Notes: generated by a model not told the origin, from the sequence alone. 6,519 nucleotides of DNA from an uncultured Selenomonas sp. (GCA_900552565.1 USAK01000052.1:1-6519), one strand, 5' to 3'; positions 1 to 5,729 are shown, numbered from the stretch's first letter. A program made the numbers and translations.

Positions 1-55
1 ACACCATCAGGAGGCTATGCGATTTTATTGTGCTTCAAAAAGCTGTAAACTGCTG
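1..55 (+). repeat. Left copy of 55-bp terminal inverted repeat
   Basis: Bases 1-55 are an exact reverse complement of bases 6465-6519; identity stops at base 56. The right-hand copy reads in frame through the IolG-like gene (residues [10 protein letters not shown]... leading into FCEKP). The left copy carries the same codons but then runs into unrelated non-coding DNA. The left copy is therefore probably foreign to its position. A length of exactly 55, flush with both window edges, matches the end overlap produced by de Bruijn assemblers run at k=55. This is inference; a real inverted duplication cannot be excluded. Confidence 0.95.
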
Positions 56-85
56 GATATAAATGTAAAGAATGGGGGAGTTTTT

Positions 86-325
86 ATGATGAGGGAACTG
101 CCGAAACACGGGGAAATCTGGAGACACTTTAAGAATCATCTCTATGAGATTATCGAATGTCCTGTGATTCATACGGAAACGAATGAACGCATGGTCTGCT
201 ACCGTGCGCTTTACGGGAGCTACGGCGTCTATGTCCGGCCGCTCCTGATGTTCATGAGCGAAGTCGACCATGAGAAATATCCAGAGGCCGGTCAGAAATA
301 CCGTTTTGAACGGTTGAGCGAATGA
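86..325 (+). CDS. DUF1653 family protein, 79 aa
   Basis: A small soluble protein of the DUF1653 family (Pfam PF07866), whose function is not known to me. The family pattern is clear: an N-terminal [16 protein letters not shown] block, then the [17 protein letters not shown] core, then [18 protein letters not shown] near the C-terminus. The length is normal for the family. The reading frame stays open upstream to an ATG at 17, but residues encoded from 17 to 55 belong to the terminal inverted repeat. I place the start at the ATG at 86 (or the adjacent ATG at 89), because GGGGGAG at 74-80 is a well-spaced ribosome binding site. A possible -10 (TATAAA, 58-63) precedes it, but the matching -35 would lie in the suspect 55-bp block. 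It appears monocistronic: a weak hairpin and a separate promoter lie before the next gene. Confidence 0.85.
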   Translation: MMRELPKHGEIWRHFKNHLYEIIECPVIHTETNERMVCYRALYGSYGVYVRPLLMFMSEVDHEKYPEAGQKYRFERLSE

Positions 326-328
326 GCA

Positions 329-350
329 CTGTCCTGCAAAATCAGGGCAG
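329..350 (+). terminator. Weak hairpin after the DUF1653 gene
   Basis: CTGTCCTG (329-336) pairs with CAGGGCAG (343-350) as an 8-bp stem containing one G-U pair, with a 6-nt loop. It starts 4 bases after the DUF1653 stop codon. Only a poor U-tract (CTTTGCT) follows, so it may be a leaky terminator or simply an mRNA 3'-end structure. Confidence 0.35.
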
Positions 351-379
351 CTTTGCTGATGCAGAAACTGTCATGTCTG

Positions 380-388
380 TGATATAAT
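380..388 (+). promoter_or_regulatory. Extended -10 promoter for the 192-aa protein / YgjP pair
   Basis: TGATATAAT at 380-388 combines a perfect TATAAT (383-388) with the TGn extension typical of promoters that work without a good -35. No convincing -35 hexamer sits 16-18 bases upstream. Transcription would begin around 394-396, leaving a leader of about 26 bases that contains the GGGAGGG ribosome binding site (404-410) before the ATG at 421. Confidence 0.6.
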
Positions 389-420
389 AGAAGATATTTT
401 TATGGGAGGGATGAACGCGG

Positions 421-999
421 ATGGACGAAATAACGGCAAAGGAGCAGGAACGGCAGGACGCGGTCTGGCCGCAGGAGATGGAACGCCTGCAGGCAAAGGC
501 CGGCCATATGCAGATTGTGGCAGAGGTCCTGCACGTCGGCATGAAGGAACTGTTCTGTCTGGAAAACGTGCCGCAACAGGTGTTTTTCCTATGGGAAGAC
601 GGTCTGCATGCCTTAACTTTGGAAGAAGGCATGACGAAGGAGACCTGTGAGGAACTGCCGTGGTCTGAACGTCTATTGCATTCTGTGGTGGATACGGAGC
701 ACTTGACGGGGCTGCTCAATGGCAGCCTGCGCATCAAGTGGGAGCCATTTTTGCCGGCAGAGCCCGACTTTTATTATTATCTCAGCGATACTGGCGAAGT
801 CAAAGGCACCAACTGGCATGGCACATTTGCCGACTATGCGCATTTTGCGGCAGGCAACTGCTTCCAGACGAAAGAACAGGTCAAGCGCTGCTTTGCGCAG
901 ATGTTTGCCAAGCTCAAGCAGTCGTATCAGGCGGCGCGGGGCATCCCTGAAGAGGAGCCTGCGGCAGCAAAAGACGAGCTGACGCTCTTTGATACGTGA
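421..999 (+). CDS. Hypothetical protein, 192 aa, coupled to a YgjP-type peptidase
   Basis: I do not recognise this protein as a named family. It is soluble, with no signal peptide or membrane segment. The first 30 residues are charged and probably helical. The middle is acidic and Trp/Leu-rich. Residues 116-152 form a distinctive aromatic block (DFYYYLSDTGEVKG, then a GNCFQTKEQ motif). From memory this resembles a short module in Firmicute phage and mobile-element proteins, a weak comparison. The C-terminus is a low-complexity Glu/Ala tail ending TLFDT. The start at 421 is supported by GGGAGGG at 404-410; ATGs at 402 and 411 are in a different frame that closes early. The stop TGA (997-999) overlaps the ATG of the next gene as TGATG, so the two are probably co-transcribed and translationally coupled. 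Existence of the gene is well supported; its role is unknown. Confidence 0.8.
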   Translation: MDEITAKEQERQDAVWPQEMERLQAKAGHMQIVAEVLHVGMKELFCLENVPQQVFFLWEDGLHALTLEEGMTKETCEELPWSERLLHSVVDTEHLTGLLNGSLRIKWEPFLPAEPDFYYYLSDTGEVKGTNWHGTFADYAHFAAGNCFQTKEQVKRCFAQMFAKLKQSYQAARGIPEEEPAAAKDELTLFDT

Positions 1000-1733
1000 T
1001 GCATAAGGTGACGAATTCCAACATGAGAACCACGAAAAAAGAAATCCGGATTGCCGGCTTTGCCATAGAATTTCAGCGCAAGCGCATCAAGAATATGCAT
1101 CTCCGCGTCAAGGCGCCGGATGGCCGCGTGACGCTTTCGGCACCGTTGCGCATGCCAAGGGACGTGATTGAGCGTTTCGTAGCGGAAAATGAAGACTGGC
1201 TGCGGCGCAAGACTGCCGAAATAAAGAAACGGTCAGGAGAGCAGCATCAATATGTGACGGGCGAGACCATCTCGCTGTGGGGCGAATCAAAGGTGCTGGT
1301 CGTCAGGGCGGCCGGACGTGCGGCGTGCCATTTTGACGGTCCCCGCGTGCTGCTATCCTTGCCTTTGGGCGAAAACAGCACGAAGGAACGCAGAGAGGCG
1401 GTGCTCAGGGAGGCCTATCGTCAGGAACTAATTCGGGCCATTGCTGAAATGGCGCCCAAAATCGAGCAGCGCACGGGACTTTACGCGCGGGAATGGCGGA
1501 CCAAACGCATGAAGACGCGCTGGGGTACCTGCAATATCGTCAAACGGCGCATCTGGATTAATCTGGAACTGGCGAAGAAAAAGCCAGTCTGCCTGCAGTA
1601 CATTATCCTTCACGAGGTCCTTCATCTGACAGAGCGTTATCATAATAAGCATTTTTATGCACTCATGAGCTATTATATGCCTGCGTGGAAAAAAGTCAGG
1701 GCGTATTTGAATGCGGCACCTCTGGTGCAGTGA
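999..1733 (+). CDS. YgjP-like zinc metallopeptidase domain protein (DUF45 / M48-like)
   Basis: A predicted cytoplasmic zinc-dependent hydrolase of the YgjP/DUF45 family (PF01863). Counting from the ATG at 999, the zinc site is HEVLHLTERYH: His205, Glu206, His209 and His215, the HExxHx5H arrangement of this family. The family signature KTRWGTCN (around Trp175) and the IWINLEL strand precede it, and the C-terminal AWKKVRAYLN helix is also typical. The length of about 240 residues is normal. E. coli YgjP has been linked to nucleotide pyrophosphatase activity, but the substrate here is unknown. The start is ambiguous. GTG at 996 or ATG at 999 would use coupling to the preceding stop and lack a clear ribosome binding site; ATG at 1023 has AAGGTG at 1005-1010 upstream. 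All three leave the domain intact. It is the second gene of a two-gene unit, and I see no strong terminator directly after it. Confidence 0.85.
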   Translation: MHKVTNSNMRTTKKEIRIAGFAIEFQRKRIKNMHLRVKAPDGRVTLSAPLRMPRDVIERFVAENEDWLRRKTAEIKKRSGEQHQYVTGETISLWGESKVLVVRAAGRAACHFDGPRVLLSLPLGENSTKERREAVLREAYRQELIRAIAEMAPKIEQRTGLYAREWRTKRMKTRWGTCNIVKRRIWINLELAKKKPVCLQYIILHEVLHLTERYHNKHFYALMSYYMPAWKKVRAYLNAAPLVQ

Positions 1734-1806
1734 TGCAATAATCAGAATTCTTATATGTAAGTAAAATTAATGAAATTTTTCAAGAAAACTTCTTCTTCTG
1801 TCTGTA

Positions 1807-1835
1807 TTGACGCAGATGTGTAGATGCGTTATAGT
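1807..1835 (+). promoter_or_regulatory. Near-consensus sigma-A/70 promoter of the 26-aa peptide gene
   Basis: TTGACG (-35, 1807-1812) and TATAGT (-10, 1830-1835) are separated by exactly 17 bases, the best promoter on the + strand of this window. A pyrimidine CTT-repeat tract lies just upstream (about 1789-1798). Transcription would start near 1841-1843, giving a purine-rich leader of about 35 bases. Confidence 0.75.
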
Positions 1836-1876
1836 AAACGTGTACATCGAAAGAAGACAATAGGAGGAAGAAGACT

Positions 1877-1957
1877 ATGAAGAAACTCGTAAAACGCGTA
1901 TTCAAAGCTCATGTCAATGTTGAAGCTTTTGGCAAAGTCATCAGCTGGAATGCATAA
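1877..1957 (+). CDS. Basic 26-residue microprotein, freestanding gene
   Basis: An 81-base reading frame encoding 26 residues and ending in TAA. It begins MKKLVKRVFK and ends FGKVISWNA. By side chains it carries six Lys/Arg against one Glu, so it is strongly cationic. Hydrophobic residues (L4, V5, V8, F9, V15, F18, V21, I22, W24) recur every three to four positions, consistent with an amphipathic helix. It has no Cys and no recognisable leader or modification motif. The case for a real gene is its setting: a 17-bp-spaced promoter (1807-1835), AGGAGG at 1862-1867 nine bases before the ATG, and a dedicated hairpin terminator (1991-2037). The transcript would be about 200 nt. I do not recognise the peptide. 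It could be a signalling peptide, a membrane-active or toxin-like peptide, a regulatory microprotein, or the coding part of a dual-function small RNA. Confidence 0.65.
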   Translation: MKKLVKRVFKAHVNVEAFGKVISWNA

Positions 1958-1960
1958 TCA

Positions 1961-1981
1961 TGTATAGCATGAGCGTATACA
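1961..1981 (+). other. Small hairpin in the 3' UTR of the peptide gene
   Basis: TGTATA (1961-1966) pairs with TATACA (1976-1981) around a 9-nt loop, just after the microprotein stop codon and before the terminator. It is AU-rich and weak. It may be a processing or stability element, or chance. Confidence 0.25.
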
Positions 1982-1990
1982 CAACAAAAT

Positions 1991-2040
1991 AATAAGACTC
2001 GCGGAAAAGATATCCATGCTTTGCTGTGAGTCTTATTTTT
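1991..2040 (+). terminator. Long hairpin terminator of the 26-aa peptide transcript
   Basis: AATAAGACTC (1991-2000) pairs perfectly with GAGTCTTATT (2028-2037). The stem continues inward through 2001-2004/2024-2027 (two G-U pairs), one mismatch, and AAAG/CTTT (2006-2009/2019-2022), closing a 9-nt loop. The arm is about 18 paired bases and ends in a T-run at 2036-2040. It is stronger than a minimal terminator and would give the small transcript a very stable 3' end. Confidence 0.75.
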
Positions 2041-2050
2041 ATGTTTTATG

Positions 2051-2100
2051 AAAAAAGTCCTGCGGACATCAGGATGTGCTGATGTCCGCAGGACTTTTTA
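2051..2100. terminator. Perfect 20-bp bidirectional terminator between convergent genes
   Basis: GTCCTGCGGACATCA (2057-2071) pairs with its exact complement at 2080-2094 around an 8-nt loop. Flanking A (2051-2056) and T (2095-2099) runs extend the duplex and supply a U-tract on both strands. It sits between the rightward peptide transcript and the leftward LAS-type peptidase gene, whose stop codon is 27 bases further right, and probably serves chiefly as terminator for the latter. Confidence 0.9.
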
Positions 2101-2126
2101 TTTGCTGTATGTCATTTTCTGGGGAA

Positions 2127-2948
2127 TCAGTCATCATCATCGCTGCTGTGGTCAGCGCCGGCATAGGAACCCGTGTAATCTGCAGGATAGATGGTGATGT
2201 CATAGTGACCGTTGTTCCACTCATGGGAAAGATGATGCTTGAACGGGGCCAAAGCCTCCAAGAGCACATGATAAGCCGTGGTGCCGGGATAAACACCGGA
2301 GTCGGAGATGTCAACTTTGTAGCCGTTCTCATGAGAGTAGGTGCCATGCGCATGATAGCCGTACTCGGCACCGCCCGTCACGACAAAGTCAATGCCGGCA
2401 TCGCGCGCGAACATGTTGAGCGTATCGAGGAAGGCAACGGTCGAAGGCTGGAAATCTGCCGTGTCCGTTACATCATTGTCACTCCAGGGCGTGTCCATAC
2501 CGCAGGTGCTGCTCCATTTGCGCAGGTTGCTCTTGCCAAAGTCATCGCGGATGGCATAAGCATCACTTACGGACGAACCGGTGCCCGGCTGGGACGGGAT
2601 GATGGAAGGAAGGCTCGTAGACGGCGTGATGGGAGAGGTCGGCGTCAGCGAACCGATGCGGGCAACTTTGCTCTCCATCTTTGGATTCATGGAACGCGGT
2701 GCCGTGGTCATGGGATTGCGGGTAGAACGAGTGATGACAGCCGGCCGGCTTACCGTAGCGGCGCTGGCTTCCTGCTCTGTGAACGTTCCGGAAACGCCGG
2801 GCAGCATGGCTGCTTTCTGCTGATACGAAGCCTGCGAAGCTGCTGCCGGCGCCGTGGTCTTGAGAACCGGCGAAGCGGAAACAGTCGTGCTGCCAACAGC
2901 GCAGCAGACCAGGAATGTGGCTGTCAAAAATTTTCTCATTCTGCTCAT
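2127..2948 (-). CDS. Secreted LAS/M15-like zinc peptidase with Ser/Thr/Pro linker
   Basis: A predicted exported cell-wall enzyme. Numbering from the TTG at 2951 (one residue before the ATG used here), residues 1-26 form a Sec signal peptide: Arg/Lys start, FLTATFLVCCAVG core, and VSA at the predicted cleavage site. Residues about 30-128 are a low-complexity Ala/Ser/Thr/Pro linker. Residues about 129-255 resemble the LAS metallopeptidase fold (M15, D-Ala-D-Ala carboxypeptidase or L,D-endopeptidase type): FVVTGG strand, then YSHENGYKVDIS matching SHxxGxAxD with ligands His207 and Asp214, then GHYDI supplying a likely third ligand, His249. The C-terminus is acidic (DHSSDDDD). AGGAGG at 2960-2965 is 11 bases before the ATG at 2948 and 8 before an alternative TTG at 2951. 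It has its own promoter and terminator. Probable substrate is peptidoglycan stem peptide, by inference only; the usual upstream Arg of the family is not evident. Confidence 0.75.
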   Translation of the reverse strand: MSRMRKFLTATFLVCCAVGSTTVSASPVLKTTAPAAASQASYQQKAAMLPGVSGTFTEQEASAATVSRPAVITRSTRNPMTTAPRSMNPKMESKVARIGSLTPTSPITPSTSLPSIIPSQPGTGSSVSDAYAIRDDFGKSNLRKWSSTCGMDTPWSDNDVTDTADFQPSTVAFLDTLNMFARDAGIDFVVTGGAEYGYHAHGTYSHENGYKVDISDSGVYPGTTAYHVLLEALAPFKHHLSHEWNNGHYDITIYPADYTGSYAGADHSSDDDD

Positions 2949-3003
2949 CAATAGAGGTGCCTCCTGTCTAGAATACGATTACATTCACGAATAATTTCTT
3001 CTT

Positions 3004-3032
3004 ATTATACTACTTTTTTGTTAATTCGTAAA
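3004..3032 (-). promoter_or_regulatory. Promoter of the LAS-type peptidase gene
   Basis: Read on the - strand, TTTACG (-35, 3032-3027) and a perfect TATAAT (-10, 3009-3004) are 17 bases apart. Transcription would begin near 2997, giving a leader of about 49 bases that ends with the AGGAGG ribosome binding site. Confidence 0.75.
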
Positions 3033-3051
3033 GCCTGATGCCTTGACAAAG

Positions 3052-3095
3052 AAAAAAACATAAGAGAAAATCCGAAACAATGGGATTCTCTTATG
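3052..3095 (-). terminator. Terminator downstream of the PepSY-like remnant
   Basis: On the - strand a hairpin is formed by CATAAGAGAA (3095-3086 arm) pairing with TTCTCTTATG (3068-3059). It continues through a 2-base bulge and three more pairs to a 9-nt loop, and is followed by seven U residues (3058-3052). It begins 18 bases after the stop codon of the PepSY-like frame, exactly where a terminator of that gene belongs. It also insulates the promoter at 3004-3032. Confidence 0.8.
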
Positions 3096-3112
3096 GTTAA
3101 GGAGGGGCAGAT

Positions 3113-3319
3113 TCAGCCTTTGACACGGCTGCTCAGGACGCTGCCGGTGACAGTGTCGATGCGCAGATTGTATTTGACCTGGTTGACCGCGCAGCTGACA
3201 TTATAGACTGGCAGAAAATTAGGCGCTGCTTTACTGTCGGCCTGGCCATCGTCATTCAGCTGCCGCAGTGGGAAAATCACGGGGAGCAGGCGCCGGAAAA
3301 ACAGGGGACGGAGGGAGAA
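3113..3319 (-). pseudogene. PepSY-like C-terminal remnant (possibly a small intact gene)
   Basis: A - strand frame of 68 sense codons, open from an upstream stop at 3320-3322 to a TGA at 3113-3115. Its second half looks like real protein: FLPVYNVSCAVNQVKYNL followed by RIDTVTGSVLSSRVKG. This resembles the closing strands of a PepSY-type domain (Y-x-V, then a strand, then ID..TG.VL). Codon use there is GC-ending, like the neighbouring genes. The upstream third (FSLRPLFFRRLLPVIF) does not look like the same protein. No ATG is in frame; the only likely start is a GTG at 3280 giving 55 residues, with no ribosome binding site. A terminator follows at 3052-3095. The simplest reading is a 5'-truncated gene that kept its tail and terminator. 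A tiny intact protein remains possible. Confidence 0.4.
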
Positions 3320-3350
3320 TCATGGAAAAGATATTGATGTACGGGAAAAT

Positions 3351-3389
3351 AAAAAAAGCCCGTCTGCCGGAAGGGTAGGGCAGATGGGC
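3351..3389 (-). terminator. Terminator of the iolG / isomerase / symporter operon
   Basis: On the - strand, an 11-bp GC-rich stem (3389-3379 with 3368-3358, one G-U pair, 10-nt loop) is followed by seven U residues (3357-3351). It lies 22 bases after the symporter stop codon and closes the leftward catabolic operon. Confidence 0.9.
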
Positions 3390-3410
3390 TGGAGCGCTTA
3401 AGGATTTGTA

Positions 3411-4832
3411 TCAGAGCTCGCCGTGAGCTTCGCGCTGCACGAGGTCGCTCATGATGCGCGGATAAAGTTTATCAAGTTTGTAGAGCAGCAGGATAACAAT
3501 GAGGATGACCCAGATCAGCGTCATGCCGTACATATACATATGTACAATCATGTCAATGGCCGACTGCGGCTGGACGGCATCTGCCGTCGACGAGGAGATG
3601 TAGCCCGACCAGGACATCAGCACCGTGATGAGGGCACCGGTAATGCCCGTGCCGACTTTGTAGCCGACGGAACTGCCGGAGAAAATCAGGCCTTCCTGAC
3701 GGATGTGGAATTTCCACTGGCCGTATTCGACGACGTCGCCGAGGAAACCGAAAATGACGGAGTTGAGCGGTGCAAAGCCAATGCCGCGGATGATGCAGCT
3801 GAAGACGACCCAGCCAAAGCTCATCGGGTTCAGGCAGTAAATCAGGTGGCCAATTAAGGCAACCGTGACGCCAATCAGGGACATGTTGCGTTTGCCGAAG
3901 CGTTTGAGCAGTTTCGGGCAGAAGAGAATCGTGCAGACAATCGTCGTGATGACCTCGCAGAGCAGCAGGATGCTGAACAGCGAATCATCATGGAAGATGT
4001 ACTTGCAGTAGTAGGGGAGCAGGGTACCCGTGACCATCTGGATAATGCACTGCATCATCCAAATCGTCATGGCCATCCAAAAATACTTATTGCAGACCAG
4101 GCACTTGAGTGAGAGCAGGACAGGGACCTTGCTGACTTTTTTGCGTGCTTTGATGACAACCGTCTCTTTGCACTGCGAGAAACAGAGCATGAGCAGGATG
4201 AAGGCGAGTACCGACCAGATGCTCATGACCTTAATCCAAGCGGCCTGGTTGTCGCCGAGCATCTTGACGAGAGGCAGCGTGGCGGAAATCGAGATGATTT
4301 TGCCGATTGGCGAAAGAGCCATACGCGTGATGGAGAGCATGTCGCGTTCGCGCGAGATGCGGGTCATCATGGCAGAGAGACTGCCGTACGGCAGGTTGAG
4401 TGCTGTGTAGCAGATGGTGTTGCAGAAGTTATACGTGATGAATAGGTAGACGAACTTCATGAAGTCAGAGCCCTGCGGCACCGTATAAATGAGGACAATG
4501 GAAACGCAGAAGGGGATGCTGGACCAGAGAATCCATGGCCTTGATTTGCCCCATTTGGAATTCGTGCGTTCGACGATAAAGCCCATGATGAGGTCGGAGA
4601 TACCATCGAAAATACGGGAAAGCAGGAAGACGAGGCCGACGGTCGTCGGCTCGACGCCGGCATAGTCTGTGTAGAAAAATGTCAGGATGGTCATGGCACC
4701 GGCGACGATGTTCATGGCGGTATCGCCGACGCCATAGCTGATGCGTGTAAACCAGGACAGTCTGCCTTCCTCCTGCGGGGCGGCCTGACCGGATGCAGGC
4801 GGCGTGCCGCCTGCCGGCTGCGGTTCATTCAT
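3411..4832 (-). CDS. GPH-family cation:sugar symporter (MelB-like MFS), 473 aa
   Basis: An inner-membrane secondary transporter of the glycoside-pentoside-hexuronide:cation symporter family. About 12 membrane segments can be drawn, starting near residues 35, 64, 97, 124, 170, 200, 248, 285, 318, 339, 388 and 428. After the second, the family signature reads DGISDLIMGFIVERTNSKWGKSRPW. Asp76 and Asp80 align with the MelB pair that binds cation and sugar (Asp55/Asp59). LPYGSLSAM (148-156) and GDVVEYGQWKFHIRQEGLIFS (365-385) are also family hallmarks. The first 25 residues are a Pro/Gly/Gln-rich cytoplasmic tail, longer than usual. GAGGAGGG at 4839-4846 places the start at the ATG at 4832. It is the last gene of the operon, 45 bases after the sugar isomerase, so it probably imports that pathway's substrate. 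A cyclitol or a sugar acid/pentoside is plausible; the family does not settle which. Confidence 0.9.
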   Translation of the reverse strand: MNEPQPAGGTPPASGQAAPQEEGRLSWFTRISYGVGDTAMNIVAGAMTILTFFYTDYAGVEPTTVGLVFLLSRIFDGISDLIMGFIVERTNSKWGKSRPWILWSSIPFCVSIVLIYTVPQGSDFMKFVYLFITYNFCNTICYTALNLPYGSLSAMMTRISRERDMLSITRMALSPIGKIISISATLPLVKMLGDNQAAWIKVMSIWSVLAFILLMLCFSQCKETVVIKARKKVSKVPVLLSLKCLVCNKYFWMAMTIWMMQCIIQMVTGTLLPYYCKYIFHDDSLFSILLLCEVITTIVCTILFCPKLLKRFGKRNMSLIGVTVALIGHLIYCLNPMSFGWVVFSCIIRGIGFAPLNSVIFGFLGDVVEYGQWKFHIRQEGLIFSGSSVGYKVGTGITGALITVLMSWSGYISSSTADAVQPQSAIDMIVHMYMYGMTLIWVILIVILLLYKLDKLYPRIMSDLVQREAHGEL

Positions 4833-4859
4833 AAGAAACCCTCCTCAAATCGGTTTGAA

Positions 4860-4893
4860 CATCATGAACAGGTATGGTCAGTCTTTCATGATG
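4860..4893 (-). other. Hairpin enclosing the stop codon of the isomerase gene
   Basis: CATCATGAA (4860-4868) and TTCATGATG (4885-4893) are a perfect 9-bp inverted repeat around a 16-nt loop. The isomerase stop codon (4878-4880) falls inside the loop. There is no U-tract, so it is not a standard terminator. In the operon mRNA it could affect processing or the isomerase/transporter expression ratio. A protein-binding palindrome is less likely at this position. Confidence 0.45.
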
Positions 4894-5657
4894 GCCTGTA
4901 CAGCAGTTTTTGTATCTGTTTCCGGGAACAGCTCGTAGCCTACGCGGTATTTATAGCCAAGGCGTTTGAGCGTTTCGTAGACCTGATGGTAGTTGATTTC
5001 GCCCGTGCCCGGCTCATGACGGCCCGGGCAGTCAGCCACGTGGATATGGCCAATCTGGTCGATATATTTTTCAAGGTTATAGCAGAGGGCACCTTCGTTG
5101 TACTGCATATGGTAGGCATCGAACAGCACCATGAGGTACGGAGAACCAATCAGGCGCGTGACTTCGGCAGCCATCTGCGTGGTCTTGAGGAAATTGCCGA
5201 CATGATCAACCTTGATGTTGAGGGCTTCCAGATTCATGCGGATGCCGTAATCTTCTGCAAGCTTTGCGCTTTCAACCAGCGTGCGGTACATCGAGCAGAG
5301 CTTTACCGTATCCGACAGCTCGTCGTAGTGATTGACAACCACGCCGCCATCGCCGAGTGCGTTGGAATGGATGGTGACCGTTTCGGCGCCGACTGTTTTG
5401 GCCGCTTCCAGGGAATCCTTGAGATTCTTGAGGTAAGCCGCTTTCTGCTCGGGGTCGACGAGGGAATAGTCGTTATCGCCGTTGAAACCGCTGATTTTGA
5501 TGTCAGCAGCCTTGGCAGCTTCGCTGACTTCCTTGAGGTCGCGGATGCGCCAGTCCCAGAATTCAACGGACTCAAAGCCGTCTTTTTTGGCAGCGGCAAA
5601 GCGTTCAGCAAAGGGCAGTTCTGTGTAGAGTGTATCGATGCAGGCACAACGTTTCAT
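4878..5657 (-). CDS. Hydroxypyruvate isomerase-like sugar isomerase/epimerase (TIM barrel)
   Basis: A cytoplasmic metal-dependent isomerase of the xylose-isomerase-like TIM-barrel superfamily (AP endonuclease family 2 fold), closest by motif to Hyi/OtnI. The hallmark block HIHVADCPGRHEPGTGEINY spans 204-223. Candidate metal and catalytic residues are Glu144 (in NLEALN), Asp180 (in LFDAYHMQ), His206 and Glu242 (in VGYELFP), placed as in hydroxypyruvate isomerase. The length of 259 residues is typical. AGGAGG at 5665-5670, seven bases upstream, fixes the ATG at 5657. Its position between an IolG-like dehydrogenase and a sugar symporter suggests it acts on the keto product, for example a ketocyclitol in the manner of IolI, or on a downstream keto sugar acid. 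Hydroxypyruvate itself need not be the substrate. No inosose dehydratase or other iol gene is visible in the window. Confidence 0.85.
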   Translation of the reverse strand: MKRCACIDTLYTELPFAERFAAAKKDGFESVEFWDWRIRDLKEVSEAAKAADIKISGFNGDNDYSLVDPEQKAAYLKNLKDSLEAAKTVGAETVTIHSNALGDGGVVVNHYDELSDTVKLCSMYRTLVESAKLAEDYGIRMNLEALNIKVDHVGNFLKTTQMAAEVTRLIGSPYLMVLFDAYHMQYNEGALCYNLEKYIDQIGHIHVADCPGRHEPGTGEINYHQVYETLKRLGYKYRVGYELFPETDTKTAVQAIMKD

Positions 5658-5683
5658 GATGATTCCTCCTGATATTTTACAGG

Positions 5684-5703
5684 TGCCGGCACTTTGGCCG
5701 GCA
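5684..5703 (-). other. GC-rich intergenic hairpin between iolG-like and isomerase genes
   Basis: TGCCGGC (5684-5690) and GCCGGCA (5697-5703) form a perfect 7-bp GC-rich stem with a 6-nt loop, in the 72-base gap between the dehydrogenase stop and the isomerase start. No U-run follows on the transcribed - strand, so it should not terminate the operon. A processing or mRNA-stabilising element is plausible. Confidence 0.45.
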
Positions 5704-5729
5704 TCTGTTTTATCTGCAATAGTATGGAA

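Noticed and set aside
1743..1764. Small AT-rich inverted repeats after the YgjP gene as its terminator
   Set aside because: Stems of only 4-5 bp without a U-tract; not convincing.
2076..2954. Long + strand open frame of about 290 codons opposite the secreted peptidase gene
   Set aside because: Antisense shadow: the - strand frame has a signal peptide, zinc motifs, AGGAGG and a matched promoter; the + frame is Arg/Gly-rich with no family resemblance and starts inside a terminator.
3043..3048. TTGACA on the + strand as a -35 element
   Set aside because: No -10 hexamer at suitable spacing and no + strand gene follows; it lies in an A-rich terminator flank.
3097..3106. TTAAGGAGGGG on the + strand as a ribosome binding site
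   Set aside because: No start codon opening a meaningful frame lies within a usable distance.
4986..5672. Long + strand open frame opposite the isomerase gene
   Set aside because: Shadow frame; the - strand gene has the full Hyi-type motif set and a ribosome binding site.
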